64,000 bases of DNA from Sabellastarte sp. h YS-2021 (GCA_964017235.1 OZ024931.1:126615530-126679529); one strand, 5' to 3'. Shown: positions 29,101 to 40,646, counted from the first letter of the stretch. Notes: a model not told the origin generated them from the sequence alone. Translations and numbers: made by a program.

Positions 29101-29588
29101 ACTGGTAAGCCTGGATGCTGGTACTCCATCATATACTCAACTTCCAAAGACATTATCAATAGTTTCCATGCAGTATAGTCAGCATTAAGTGTGAAAATAT
29201 CTCCAAAAAGGCCAAAAATGACCCTCGGTCAGGTACTTTGGCGGTCAGTAGATGAGCTTCAAGGTCAAATTTCTGCATGCTTACAGAGGACATATATATG
29301 TATTATATATACCAGCCATAGGCTGATCCAACTGTCTGTATATGAGTACTGGGCCAAAATGTGAAAAAATGGCGAAAATCTGACCTTTAAGTGGCCACCA
29401 GTGACCTTGAAATTGAAGGTCAAGGTCACAAAACAATAGTGTTTGTGGCATTGCCCATATATACCCACATACCAAATTTGAAAGGTCTTACTAAAATATT
29501 TTTTAAGTTATCGTGTCCAGAAGGAAATCTCTGCGGCGGCGTGACCATACTGAATCCTAAGTATCCCCGACTTTCATCCGGGGATACA
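26117..29588 (-). mobile_element. HINE-3: Helentron-like element with 292-bp dimeric core (minus orientation)
   Basis: The 5' head at the right edge has the stem GTATCCCC/GGGGATAC (29561-29587) next to a CGCAGAGATTT motif. The same head starts the element at 32516. The 3' side, read on the minus strand, ends with CTTGGCGGAGGTCAGCGCTC near 26120. Between them lie a tandem array and a non-repeated part with two copies of TCAGGTACTTTGGCGGTCA. It encodes no protein. It lies 146 bases upstream of exon A of the candidate host gene. Confidence 0.65.
26160..29030 (-). repeat. Higher-order tandem array, 292-bp unit made of two related halves
   Basis: GCAGCCTGGATCCAGATGAT recurs, with exact 292-bp spacing at 27601, 27893 and 28185 and near that elsewhere, about ten units in all. 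Each unit has two half-units of about 146 bp that share TCATCAAAATCC(A/G)TC and CATAA(C/G)TTTTTGAG but differ in their linkers. The 63-codon frames starting MCTNTSGSLDP are by-products of the repeat. Confidence 0.92.
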
Positions 29589-29734
29589 ACTAAGTGGATG
29601 TTCTAAGTGAAAAGAAAATATATGGTCTTTTAGAGGAGCCATTAGAGACCTGTTTACTGTTAAATGGACTTATTTTCAAGTCATTTAGTATTTTTTTCAT
29701 GTTTCTTTAGAGATGTGTTGTTTGTTTTTAACAG

Positions 29735-29773
29735 GCTGAACCATCAGCAGTATCAATGATAGAACTAGAAGAT
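29735..29773 (+). CDS. Candidate host gene, exon A (39 nt, internal)
   Basis: A pyrimidine-rich tract and AACAG precede it, and GTAAGT follows directly. The 13 codons read AEPSAVSMIELED, acidic and without stop, and both ends are in phase 0. Upstream exons, including the start codon, are not identified; they may lie left of HINE-3 or outside the window. The assignment rests on splice consensus and on phase agreement with the next three exons, not on a recognised family. Confidence 0.5.
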
Positions 29774-30886
29774 GTAAGTTCCACCTCTTCTGTAAACATT
29801 GTCACAGACAGGTGCCAAATTTCAATACAATTTGTTCACACTCTGACTGTATGAGTGAACTTTCTCAAAAATATCTTTGGTGTATTACTCTGTTAATGTT
29901 TATACAGCAGCCTACATGTCACATACCAAAAATAAGTAAAAATGACATGAAAAGCAAACTTTGAGGTTCTGCGAAATCCAGAAATATTCTAAAAATATTT
30001 GTGGTTTTGTAAAATAGGAAATTTTTCGGAATGACACACGCAAAAAAATGTATCTGAAATGAAGATGACCATATTATATGAGTATCATGTACTGGTATTC
30101 AGATGCTGACCACCTTAATACTGCAAACCCAGACATAGAAAGAGGAGTGTATTTGTTGCAGATTGCTTCATAAGTTTTACATTTATGGACAATCTGTACT
30201 AAATAGTTTTAATAAATGGTTCACCAAAGTATGAAAATAAGATCATCTTGATGTTTATATCCAGAATAGCAAAAAAAATAAGGGGTCACTGATAAAACTT
30301 TTTTTCTTATTGAAGCAAAATATTGATACATACTTCCTTAGATTTAGTGTAATTTACATATCTGAAATAAATGAGGAGTATAAATAAGATTTTGTAATTT
30401 GTTCTGTTTTTTATACAATAAATATATATTTTTGTAATACATGTATCATATTTCACATCAAGCTAGCAAAAAATAGACAAATAATCGAAGTACACTACAA
30501 ATGAGCATAGTTCTCGCCCAAGGAAAGCTATGAACTCTACTAATTGGACTTAATATCCAACTAAAATTCACTTAATTTAAGACACACAAAAATGTTTTTT
30601 CTAAAAATACTACCAAAAAGAATTTTGTAATATTTATTATTGTTAATACAATATCAATAAAGTAAATAATAAAAATTTGGGGCCGCCACACAAAATGTTG
30701 AGAAATCTGTGAATCAAATTTAGATGTGCTGTGAAAATTTAAGAAATGCTGACTCAGCAAATTTTCAGTGTAAAGTTGGAGTCTCCATTGCTTTTATAAA
30801 CATTAAAGTCTTTGTCTGCAAAACAGCTGAAAAGTTTTGGTGGAAGGTTTGTTCAAGTATGCATGATGTATTCTATTCTTTTACAG

Positions 30887-30920
30887 ATTAGCCTTGACAG
30901 TTCTGGCTCCTCGTCTCCAC
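30887..30920 (+). CDS. Candidate host gene, exon B (34 nt)
   Basis: The acceptor is a T-rich tract ending TTTTACAG and the donor is GTGAGT. In the frame set by exon A it reads ISLDSSGSSSP plus one base, so it ends in phase 1. Together with exon A it gives an acidic, Ser-rich stretch. The TA-flanked transposon at 30950 begins only 29 bases after this donor. Confidence 0.55.
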
Positions 30921-31803
30921 GTGAGTATTGTCAACTCTCTTGTTTGCTAGAAGAAAGAATCAATTATGATCCTATTTTTTGACACTTTTTGAAATTTAAA
31001 CCTCCATATCTTGACTTTTGCTGAACATATTTTAACATGTAATAGCTCATTAGATAGGTGTGCATCTTAGCTATTATGTGCTAAAGTTTTATCCGAATCA
31101 TTTTGTTGAAAATGTATGAAAATAATAATTTTATCATGAGAAGTGGTGCAATACCTGTGAATCAATTAATGAGCCTAATTTGCACTGTGTGAACCTTGGC
31201 TGTGCTGTGCGAGTTTTTAATAGTAAAATCAAGTGGGGTTTGATTTCTTAATGTGTGAACACTTGTTCAAGTGCCTTTGTAAAGAAAACAATGTATGCTG
31301 TCACATTTAATTGACCAATATTAAAAATATAGTATTTGATATAAGTTATAAATCAAGTAGTTACAGTCATAAACACAAGGATTACTTTTATACCAATGAA
31401 AATATTTAATAGTAATAAAGTAATTTTTTAAAAAAATATTGAATTCAAACAAAATTATGTTGAACTTATATTAAAAGCATTTGCAAAAAATCCTTTAACT
31501 TATGTGAAATATAGTTTTGGGCTATTTTCAGCTAATTATTGTTCATTTTAGGTGACAAGATATTTAGTGTATTTTATTATTCCTACATACATCATGTACA
31601 TCTTATCTCGCCGGCAAAAGTATTTTTAAGATTTTAGTTGGTAACATACTGACATTTAAGACATTTTCCAAGACTATTTTTCTGACTGAACAAGAATATA
31701 CCATGGCATGGATTACAATGTACGATAATACAAATATGTGGTTTTCCAGGACAATAATTCATTATCACATTGACATGTATACCTTTTATTAAGTAATCTT
31801 GTT

Positions 31804-32005
31804 TTATTTATTTATTTGTTGTTTTACGTCGTGTTCAACAGCCAGGGTCATATTGCGACGGGTAGATTACAGGTGGAGGAAACCAGTGCATACTGCACTG
31901 TAAACCACCAGGCATCGGCAAGTAACTACCAACTTTCCAACATGAAGCGCCCGGCCCAAGATTCAAACCGGCGGCCTCAGAGGTTGGAGGCAAGAGCCTC
32001 CCCCC
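31804..32005 (-). mobile_element. tRNA-derived SINE, minus strand
   Basis: Same family as the SINE at 14633-14865 (shared GCCTCCAACCTCTGAG and body), here with a better B box (GGTTTGAATC) but lacking the A-box part of the head. Tail TAAATAAATAAA. The 15-bp target duplication TTAAGTAATCTTGTT is perfect (31789-31803 and 32006-32020). Confidence 0.9.
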
Positions 32006-32729
32006 TTAAGTAATCTTGTTGCAGTGTCCCTAAACCAAGTTGGGAATGCAGATCTACCACTGTTGGTAACAAATTTGGCAAAAGAAACTAGCTGGGCCTA
32101 ATCTCTCTTGGGCCTGAAGGGCCTGGTCTGCTATTGTGGGCTTGGGCCTCGAAATGTCGTTTAAAAGTGTCCTTTGATATTCCCATTGATTCAGCAGCTC
32201 AATATACTGATGTTCCTTGCCATACAATTCTTTTGGCCTTTTCTATGGCTGCTGTAGTATATTTCTTCTTCTATTTACCCATATTTATTCCTGATCTAAA
32301 CAGTCTTTCCTTTACAGTACACTTCAAACTAATAAATCAGTTTTAGAGATATATGTATGTGTGTGAACCAATATTATGACAAATATGTCCCCCACATATT
32401 ACAATACTAAATCTACTCAGGTTTCCATATAAAGTGTTAATGTAAAGTGTGAAAGTTCATTAAAACTCGCATAGCACAGCCAAGGTTCACATAGTGTAAA
32501 TTAGGCTCATTAATTGTATCCCTGACGCGAAGCGGGGATACTATTGATTCATCATCGTCCGCGTCCGCAGAGATTTCTTGTTAGCGACCTACAGTCCACA
32601 TTTCTTTCCAGATTTCTTTCATATTTGGCAGGTGGCTTGATATAGTAGAGGACTCGCCACCCTATCTTTTTGGTAGGCTTTATGTATAAATTAGGCCTGT
32701 GGTAGACAAAAATGTCTAAAATGCATTAA

Positions 32730-34010
32730 AATTCGTGAAATCATGCACTAAATCACTTATAACTTGAAAAGTGTTGCATTTAGAGCATTTTGTTAAAATA
32801 TGTTATTCAGCTACTTTTTCCATAGCTACAACATGGTGAGTAACTTGGGTGTCTATCTCAATAGCTAAATGAGTAATAGCTGCTTTTGGATTTTTCAGTA
32901 ACTTCCATCATGAGTAAAATCACTTGTAACTTGAAAATATTGCATTTAGAGAATTTTGTATAAATATGTTATTCAGCTACTTTTGGTTTATTTTTTTTAT
33001 AACATAGTAAAATTTCAGACCTGTAGCTCATGGCATAGCTGAGTAATAGCTACTTTTGGGTTATCACTGTTGAGTAAATTACTTATAATTTGAAAAGTAT
33101 TGCATTTAGAGTATTTTGTTTCAATATGTTATTCACCTATTTCGGAGTCAGCTATAACATAGTGAAGTTCAAGACCTGTGGCTCATTGCATAGCTGAGTA
33201 ATAGCTACTTTGAAGTTCACACTGTTGAGTAAATCAGTTGTAACTTGAAAACTATTGCATTTACAGAATTTTGTATAAATATGTTATTCAGCTACTTTTG
33301 GGTCAGCTATAACATAGTAAAATTTCAGACCTGTAGCTCATGGCATAGCCGAGTAATAGCTACTTTTAGGTTATCACTGTTGAGTAAATCAGTTGTAACT
33401 TGAAAACTATTGCAGTTACAGTATTTTGCTTAAATATGTTGTTCACCTACTTTTGGGTCAGCTATAACATAGTGAAATTACAGACCTGTAGCTCATAGCA
33501 CAACTGAGCAATAGCTATTTTCAGGTACTGACTGTTGAGTAAATCACTTGTAACTTGAAAAATATTGCATTTGGAGTATTTTGTTAAAATATGTTGTTCA
33601 CCTACTTTTGGGTCAGCTATAACATCGTGAAATTACAGACCTATAACTCATGGCATAGCTAAGCAATAGCTATTTTGAGGTTCTCACTATTAAGTAAATC
33701 AGTTGTAACTTGAAAACTATTGCATTTACAGTATTTTGCTTAAATATGTTGTTCACCTACTTTTGGGTCAGCTATAACATAGTAAAAATTCAGACATGTA
33801 GCTCATTGCATAGCTGAGTAATAGCTACTTTGAGTTTCTCACTGTTGAGTAAATCAGTTATAACATGAAAACTATTACATTTACAGTATTTTGTTTGAAT
33901 ATGTTATTCACATAATTTGTGATCAGCTATAACAGAGTGAAATTGCAGACCTCTATATCATGGCATAGCTGACTAATATCTACTTTCGGGTTCTCACTGT
34001 TGAGTAAATC
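32730..34010 (+). repeat. 155-bp tandem array 3 (core of HINE-4)
   Basis: TAACTTGAAAA recurs at 33241, 33396, 33551 and 33706, exactly 155 apart. Monomers contain GGTCAGCTATAACATAGT and TAGCTCATTGCATAGCTGAG. The first monomer again carries the TTTTTCCATAGCTACAAC variant of arrays 1 and 2. Confidence 0.93.
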
Positions 34011-34179
34011 ATTGTATCAACTGGATAGCCGCAGTGTGTAGAGAGATTTCACCATTACCGCTCTAACGAAAAAAATAATATAGCTAACCTTCTCAAGTTT
34101 GCAAGGTATATTACAGGGTGCACCACAGTATTCTATTTGTAGGCTTTATGTCTAAATTAGGCCTGTGGCTAAATTACTT

Positions 34180-34989
34180 GCCTACTAAAATGAGTAATTT
34201 TGAATTTTCTCTAAAAGTATTGCAGATAGCAAATTTTTCTAAAATAACTCATTCACCTACTTTTTGGAGAGCTTTCACATGCTGAAGTTTCAGACCTAAT
34301 TACTCACCTACTCAAAATGAGTAAATGCTAATTTTCTCTAAAAGTACTGCAGATACCCAATTTTTATCAAATAACTCATTCACCTACTTTTGGGAGAGCT
34401 TTCACTTGGTGAAGTTTCAGACCCGTAGCTAATTATTCACCTACTCAAAATGAGTAAATGCAAATTATCTCTAAAAGTATTGCAGATAGCCAAGTTTTGT
34501 CAAATAACTCATTCACCTACTTTTGGGAGAGCTTTCACTTGGTGAACTTTCAGACCCATAGCTAATTATTCACCTACTCAAAATGAGTAAATGCTAATTT
34601 TCTCTAAAAGTATTGCAGATACCCAATTTTTATCAAATAACTCATTCATCTACTTTTGTGAGAGCTTTCACTTGGTGAAGTTTCAGACCTGTAGCTAATT
34701 ACTCACCTACTCAAAATGAGTAAATGCAAATTTTCTCTAAAACTATTGCAGATAGCCAATTTCTCTCAAATAACTCCTTCACCTACTTTTGGGAGAGCTT
34801 TCACTTGCTGAAGTTTCAGACCCGTAGCAAATTACTCACCTACTCAAAATGAGTAAATGAAAATTATCTCTAAAAGTATTGCAGATTTTTGTCAAATAAC
34901 TCCTTCACCTACTTTTGGGAGAGCTTTCACTTGGTGAACTTTCAGACCCATAGCTAATTATTCACCTACTCAAAATGAGTAAATGCTAA
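34180..34989 (+). repeat. About 140-bp tandem array, left part
   Basis: Monomers share TTTGGGAGAGCTTTCACTTG, CACCTACTCAAAATGAGTAA and AAAGTATTGCAGATAGCC. The array is cut at AAATGCTAA (34989) by DIRS-6 and resumes at 39920 with TTTTCTCAAAAAGTATTG. It is preceded at 34140 by TAGGCTTTATGTCTAAATTA, also found before array 3 at 32675, so a second head may begin here. Confidence 0.9.
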
Positions 34990-35190
34990 TTTTATTGCGT
35001 TAATACATCCTATCCAATGGACAATAGCTTATCCGGTCGGCGCAGACCGGCCCGCCAAACGTCAGAAAAAGACGTCGCCACCGGCCGGCTGGTCCCTAGT
35101 ACTGTGCACTCCCCAGATGGCGCCTCGTACTTCCTTCCTGTCTAGACAACCTGACGTCATAGCATCTTTTTCGTTTGGCGCGTGTGCTGT
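34990..35190 (+). repeat. Left inverted terminal repeat of DIRS-6
   Basis: Inverse of the DIRS-1 right repeat (1912-2127): ATCCTATCCAATGGACAAT, GCCAAACGTCAGAAAAAGACG, TGACGTCA at 35152-35159. The outer bases are of the left type (TTTTATTGCGTTAATACATC). Confidence 0.88.
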
Positions 35191-36480
35191 GCAGACATGT
35201 TTTTTCAACATCTCCAGATGTTTTAAGGAAAAGTGTGCATTATGACAGATTTTCAACCTTATATGTGGATATATTCAGTGTAGAAGTATTTACTACTGAT
35301 CAAGCACGGATTTACATTTAGAAATCTGCTGGAAACGCTCCCTAGTTGACTCAATTTAGTGTTGATGATAGGGCAGTAATCAACAAGAAATATAAAGACA
35401 GCCATTTTTTTCTAGTTTCCTCCCATTCAACCATTGTGTTGTTGGGGGCAGATCGACAATATTGAGGAATTATGAACACTATTTACAGGTATTTTTATCC
35501 GTGTCTTTTGTTTTGAATGAAATTCTGTAACCTTCCAGCTACAGTCACCATAGTAACGTCTTTCTAGTACTAAAATGGAAATCACGGAAAACTTCCGTCT
35601 ACGTAGTTTTGAACCTTGCAAGGAATTCCCCTTTGGAAGGTGCATTCTCTTCATCAGAGCGCACTGGTACAGACTTCTCTGCTGTAAAGCATCAGTCACA
35701 CCAGCCTAGCTCGAGTATTTTTCATCAGAAGCAAGATGAATTCTTCAGATTTCTTCAGAGTGCACTGGTCTAGACATCTTTGCTGTAAAGCATTAGTCGG
35801 CCGGTAAGCTTATATATATGTACATCTACATAGAAGGAATTCCATCAGAAGAACATGAAGTTTGAACTCACGTCTACTGTGATATCAGTCCCTCCCTTGC
35901 GGACCCGGCTTTGTTGTCGGTAGTGAGGGTTGTGGATGGCCAGTTCACTGGCTTTATCACGAAAGGAAGAAGGAATTTCATCTACAAGCATCAGCCGGCC
36001 GGCCAGCTTAAAGAATGCGACCTCTGACGTCATATCCAGTCAGCCAATCGCGTCCTTCCTTCCAACTCACGAACCTGGTCACGTGATTCCGAACAGGTCA
36101 CGAAGCTGGTCACGTGTTTTCATGGAACAGGAAGGTCGGAAGTGCGTTCTTCAGAATTCACGTCTACTGTGATTCCAGTCCCTGCTTTGCAGACCCGCCC
36201 TTGTTGTTGGTAGTGGGGTTCTGTGGACTGTAAAGTTGCCGGTGAAGCATCACACAAAGAACGCGACCTCTGACGTCATCTCCAGTCAGCCAATCGCGTG
36301 TCCTTCCGAACAGCAAGCTGATCACGTGACACACCGAACGACAAGTGCTTCTAAATATAGCTCACAAGGGCTTTCCCAGCAACTGTCAAATCTACGAATA
36401 AGACATACTTTTTAAAAGAAATACTTTATTAATGGAGGAAACCTACAGCCAGCTGAATTCAACACAAAAGATAGTTGTAA
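35191..36480 (+). other. DIRS-6 leader with an imperfect duplication and CRE palindromes
   Basis: There is no gene. A segment starting GAA(C/T)TCACGTCTACTGTGAT occurs at about 35864 and again at 36156, and each copy leads to ACCTCTGACGTCAT (TGACGTCA at 36025-36032 and 36271-36278). A smaller pair, CTGCTGTAAAGCAT and TTGCTGTAAAGCAT, lies at 35680-35800. The sequence is more GC-rich than its surroundings. Confidence 0.6.
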
Positions 36481-36494
36481 AATTGCTTTAGCAC

Positions 36495-36930
36495 AGAGTG
36501 TACCGACCGGTACCGGCTACACAGCCTTGTATACTTGCTTCAACAACTGGTTTCAGAGTGTACCGACCGGTACCTACTACACAACCCTGTACACTTGCTT
36601 CAACAACTGGTTTCAGAGTGGACCGACCGGTACCGGCTACATAGCCTTGTACAATTGCTTCAACAACTGGATACAGAGTGTACCGACCGGTACCGGCTAC
36701 ACAGCCTTGTATACTTGCTTCAACAACTGGTTTCAGAGTGTACCGACCGGTACCTGCTACACAACCCTGTACACTTGCTTCAACAACTGGTTTCAGAGTG
36801 TACTGACTGCTACCGGCTACACAGCCCTGTACACTTGCTTCAACAAGTGTCTTCAGAGTGTACCGACCGGTACCGGCTATACAGCCTTGTACACTTGCCT
36901 TGGCAACTGGCTACATATGGCTTCAAAGTA
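36495..36930 (+). repeat. 60-bp tandem repeat, about 7.5 copies
   Basis: GAGTGTACCGACCGG, TACCGGCTACACAGCC and ACTTGCTTCAACAACTGG recur every 60 bases exactly. Most units contain the palindrome CCGGTACCGG. Because 60 is a multiple of 3, two frames stay open (36527-37015 and 36535-37020), giving a 20-residue repeat of the type CFNNWFQSVPTGTGYTALYT. Conservation fits recent amplification; there is no evidence of a protein. Confidence 0.93.
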
Positions 36931-37019
36931 CCGGTTACAAACTACAAAGTCTACCGACCGGGTGCTGGCTACACAGTCCTTACTGTACAGTGCCTCACCC
37001 CAACTATTTGGCTAATATA

Positions 37020-37480
37020 GACCAGTAGCTAGTGTCTATGGGTGACTCCAGCCTACCAGTTTTTTGCCGGTTACAGAGAATTACTGTTCACAGTAAATTA
37101 CCGGTTATGGAGACAGAGTTGCCTAACACAAGATTAATTTGGTCACAGAGAGTTCTTAGACCACTCAGTGGTCCTGGTGATATGACAAGTGTCCTAAGCT
37201 ACTACCGGGCACGTTCTTCATCATGTCCGGCCAGGGGTCAGCCATCTAACAAATGACAATTGCTGTGTAAATGCTTCACCTTGCAGGATGCGGGCCTGGG
37301 GCAAGAGTCGGTTAAATGTTAAAGGTTGTGTGAGCCCCACCGGACTGGACCACAACAAGAACAGAGATACTGTTTACTTGGATCATTGTCATCAGACAGG
37401 ACCAGTGTCCGGAAGGACAGAAAATTTTCCCAAATGTCCCAAATGTGGTATGCATCTGCCTATAGGGTCTAGACTAAATC
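37020..37480 (+). pseudogene. Probable gag remnant of DIRS-6
   Basis: ACCGGTTA-rich sequence, with TTGCCGGTTACAGAG and TTACCGGTTATGG, resembling the base composition and the repeated CCGGT of the DIRS-7 gag (47100-47460). No clear protein alignment can be made by eye, so this rests on position and composition. Confidence 0.35.
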
Positions 37481-39290
37481 CGTTCGGGAACTTAGGAAGC
37501 CTTGGGGGCTGGACCCTAGGTAGTACAAATGTTGAAGGAAGGGTACACTATCCCTTTCCAGTCAAGACCAGGCTTGACAATGTCACCAAAAATTATCAAT
37601 TGCTATGTGCATCCGCACAGGGACCTAGTTTTGGTTAGAGACTTTAATACATCAGCTTATGGACAAGGTGCAGTGGAGCCAGTTCAAAATCTCTGGGCTT
37701 CTTCAACTTTTCTTGGTATCAAAACCACACACCGTTGGAGACCTATTCTAGGTTTGAGCAAACCTTTGGGAGACCATCAGGACCACCTCCAACAATGGGA
37801 GTAGTTTACCTCAATAGATTTCAAGGATGCCTACTTCCATATACCAATGGAGGAATAGCCCAGGACATATCAGATTTCATGTCCAGGGTCAAATGTACCA
37901 GTTCAAAGCACTGTCTTTCGGTCGGTCCACTTCACCCTTGAAGCTCACTGTAGTAGCAAAGGTTTTGAAACTGATGGCCATACATAAGGGTATAATAATT
38001 GGCCAGTACCTAGACGACTGGTTGATGAAAGCCACATCCCACCAGATTTGTCTCCAGCATACATAAGAGTGAGTAAAAATATGCCAAGTATTAGGTTGGC
38101 TGGTGAATTTAAAAAAATCGGAACTGGAACCAAGAGCAGGTCTTTGACCTTGTAGGTTACCAGTTCAACCTCAGGGCCGATCGGGTCCGACCTAAAACGG
38201 ACCTTTGGCAGAACCTTCAGGACAAAATACTAGAAATACTGTCAATACTGGCTTGTCCAGTCCAGCAGTTCATGTCTGATAGGTTTACTAACAGCCACAG
38301 GAAAGCAATTTCACCTAGGCCCACTTCATAAGAGACCCATACAGTGGCATCTCTCAAACATCTGGAGGGTACCAGAGTTTCTAGAAATGGTGATTCCAAT
38401 ACCAAGGTCATTGCACCCACATTTACAATGATGGCTGCAAGAGGATAATGTCCTTGCAGGCCCATCCTTACACCCAAGTAAAACATCTGCAAATGTTAAC
38501 AGATGCATCAAAAGAAGAGTGGGGCGCTCACTTAAACGAACGCACTGCAAGAGGCACCTGGTCCCCTCCGGAAAGCAAGTTGCATATCAGTTACCTAGAA
38601 CTCAAGGCAGCCTGTCTAGCCTTAAAAGAGTTAAATGCCTCTGCATACACAAGATAGTACTTGTAGGAACAGACAACACCACAGTGGTGTCAAACATAAA
38701 CAAGGAAGGAGGCATGAGGTCGGGCCCACCTTGTGCTTTACTATGGAGAATCTTGATCTGGTGCACCAGCAATCAAGTAACTCAAAGCCTGACACATTCC
38801 AGGCTGGCTGAGTGTGGTAGCAGACAGGGTACCCAGGCTAGGCCAGACCACCCTCATAAAGTGGTCTCTCCTTCAGGAGGTCTTTCAAGCATTATGCAAC
38901 AGGTAGCACTGGCCTTAAATAGACCTATTTGCCACTTGATTCTACAAGTTGCCTTTATTTGGGTCACCGGTGCCAGATCCCCTGGCCACAGCAGTGGATG
39001 CACTCAGTCTGTCGTGGCAGGATCAGGAGGCATACACCTTCCCTCTTTCAGCCATATTGGGCAAATGGTGATGTTGCAGGACTCCCCATGCAAGAGAATC
39101 ATTGTGATTGCTCCGGGGTGGCCCAACATGCCTTGGTTTTGGGGTCCAGGTGGCCATGTCCAACCAAATCCCACTGAGCTTGCCCAGCCTGTTGACACAA
39201 CCATTCCATCAGATCCTCACAGAAATCTGACAAATCCTAATCTCCATGCATGGCTTCTGGAGCCTCAGCAGTCGAGGGCTTCTCTGAGGC
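37480..39290 (+). pseudogene. RT/RNase H pseudogene of DIRS-6
   Basis: Pieces in different frames match the DIRS-7 enzyme: VHYPFPVKTRL near 37550, RWRPILGLSKPLG near 37735, FQVYQFKAL-like and LSFGRST near 37890, then GQYLDDWLMKA near 38005 with the catalytic YLDD kept. RNase H parts follow: LTDASKEEWGAHL (38480-38530), YLELKAACLALKEL, GTDNTTVVSNINKEGG (38660-38710) and VIAPGWPNMPWFWG (39100-39140). Several frameshifts separate them. Confidence 0.87.
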
Positions 39291-39620
39291 AGTGACAGCA
39301 AGAATTGAGGCCCCTCAATGGGGATCAACCAGATCAGTCTATGAGGCAAGTGGACCATTTGTTACAAATGGTGCATCACTAATCAAGTGAGCCTCAGGGC
39401 ACCCCCTGTAAAGTCAGTGGCTGACTTCCTTATGAAGACAGGAAGCTACAGCCCAGCACTATTGATGGTTACAGTTCAGCCATTGCTAAAAAACTGGGAA
39501 GTTGACCCTTTCAACATCAGCAAGTACAAAATCTCGCTCGTCTCCTGGATAGTTTCCACAGAGACAGACCCAAAAGCAGGAAGGGCATACCCTCCTAGAG
39601 CCTCTCACTGGTCTCAGAGT
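39290..39620 (+). pseudogene. N-terminal stub of the DIRS-6 recombinase
   Basis: The start of the recombinase (ARIEAPQ, VYEASGPF, PPVKSVADF, PALLMVTVQPLL in shifting frames) matches DIRS-1 at 100-400. It ends in the equivalent of PSWNLSL and then jumps to the sequence after the recombinase stop (GAGTAGGTCTG...GGGGCGACG, near 39620). About 0.85 kb, including every catalytic residue, is deleted. Confidence 0.8.
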
Positions 39621-39838
39621 AGGTCTGTTTAAAAAGGGGCGACGTCGGCATAGCCCCGGGGAACCGGCTGCTAGCAACCCACCATGGCCTAACAGGGTTT
39701 ACTGACCTTAAGGTCAACCCAGGCCTGGGCCTATAGGTCTCCTGACGAAGTCAGCCTAGACCGTAGGTTAAAATTTGCTATTACTTATGAGTTCACATAA
39801 GTCCCTAGTAACTTACCCGCCGACCAAGCGGTAGTTAT

Positions 39839-39919
39839 TCAGCTATTGTCCATTGGATAGGATATATTAACGCAATAAAATTAACTTATAAAAATTTAAT
39901 TTACTTATTAAATTTGCAA
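39839..39919 (+). repeat. Truncated ICR fused to the right terminus of DIRS-6
   Basis: ATTGTCCATTGGATAGGAT to CGCAATAAAAT is the first half of the ICR. It continues directly with TAACTTATAAAAATTTAATT and TTTGCAA, the extreme right end. The second ICR half and the body of the right ITR are missing. Confidence 0.82.
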
Positions 39920-40429
39920 TTTTCTCAAAAAGTATTGTAGATAGCCAATTTTTGGCAAATAACTCCTTCACCTACTTTTGGGAGAGCTTTCACTTGGTGA
40001 AGTTTCAGACCCGTAGCTGATTATTCACCTAGTAGACTCAAAATGAGTAAATGCGAATTATCTCGAAAAGTATTGCAGATAGCCAGTATTTCTCAAATAA
40101 CTCATTAAAATGAAAACAACTTATAGGAAGTCATGGGCTGCGAATCTTTTGATGTGGTCAGATTTGACCTTGGGCACCTCCTGCTTATTATTGGTCCTAG
40201 AGGTTTGCAATGTGAAAACGACTTATAGGAGATCATGGGCTGCGAATCTTTTGATGTAGTCAGACTTCACCTTGGGCCCCTGCTACAGGGTCAAATAAGG
40301 GTAGCCAAACTTAAAAGTGCTTTCAGCTTGCTTATTAACGAAAAATGCTGATTATCTTCTAAACTGTGTTAGTTGGCATTCGTCGGTGGATACATCCTGC
40401 ATCTGGCCACAGATGCGGCCTTGGTCTAG
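39920..40429 (+). repeat. Rest of the 140-bp array and 3' tail of HINE-4
   Basis: 1.3 monomers to about 40105, then a tail with two copies of ATCATGGGCTGCGAATCTTT or a close match (about 40131 and 40231), then the terminal hairpin and CTAG. Confidence 0.8.
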
Positions 40430-40646
40430 TTGATTCACAGGTATTAGACTATTTCTCATGATAAAATTGTGATTTTCATATATTTTCAACATAATGATTC
40501 GGATAAAACTTTAGCTCATAATAGCTAAGATACACACCTATCTAATGAGCTATAACACATTACAATATCTTGAGCAAAAGTCAAGATATAGAGGTTTAAA
40601 GTTCAAAAAGTGTAAAAAAAATAGGATCATAATTGATTCTTTCTTC

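Larger units (their letters stand above)
34990..39919 (+). mobile_element. DIRS-6: deletion derivative of family B
   Basis: The left end TTTTATTGCG follows AAATGCTAA, and the right end AAATTTGCAA is followed by TTTTCTC. Removing the element restores an unbroken monomer, so insertion was precise with no target duplication. It has a full left ITR, no recognisable gag start, a 60-bp tandem repeat, a broken RT, a recombinase stub and a right end reduced to about 80 bases, where half the ICR is fused to the extreme right terminus. It is not autonomous. Confidence 0.88.
32516..40429 (+). mobile_element. HINE-4: Helentron-like element inserted in the right TIR at 30950-40646
   Basis: The uninterrupted host sequence is known from the left TIR (GGCTCATTAATTGATTCACAGG). 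Here it is split between 32515 and 40430 at a TT, with no longer duplication. The insert starts GTATCCC with a hairpin partner GGGATAC at 32535-32541 and ends with the perfect hairpin GCATCTG-GCCA-CAGATGC (40399-40416), then GGCCTTGGT and CTAG. That is the Helitron/Helentron end structure at a T/T site. It carries two tandem cores and the DIRS-6 insertion. Confidence 0.8.
30950..40646. mobile_element. TA-flanked DNA transposon or MITE with long terminal inverted repeats, hugely expanded by nested insertions
   Basis: The left repeat (30950-31221) starts GAAGAAAGAATCAATTATGA. Its inverse ends the element at 40646, and TA stands on both outer sides (30948-30949 and 40647-40648). The two repeats look roughly 90 percent alike by eye over some 270 bases. 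The right repeat is split by the HINE at 32516-40429. Without the HINE and the SINE the element is about 1.6 kb. No transposase is visible. A TA duplication fits Tc1/mariner-like elements, which is an inference. Confidence 0.82.

Noticed and set aside
36527-37015. 162-codon open frame
   Set aside because: It is produced by a 60-bp tandem repeat whose length is a multiple of 3; two frames are open for the same reason, and there is no start context or domain.
32516-40430. A TTG target duplication around HINE-4
   Set aside because: Comparison with the uninterrupted left TIR shows that the Ts can be explained by a T/T insertion site plus terminal bases of the element; a true duplication cannot be separated from this.
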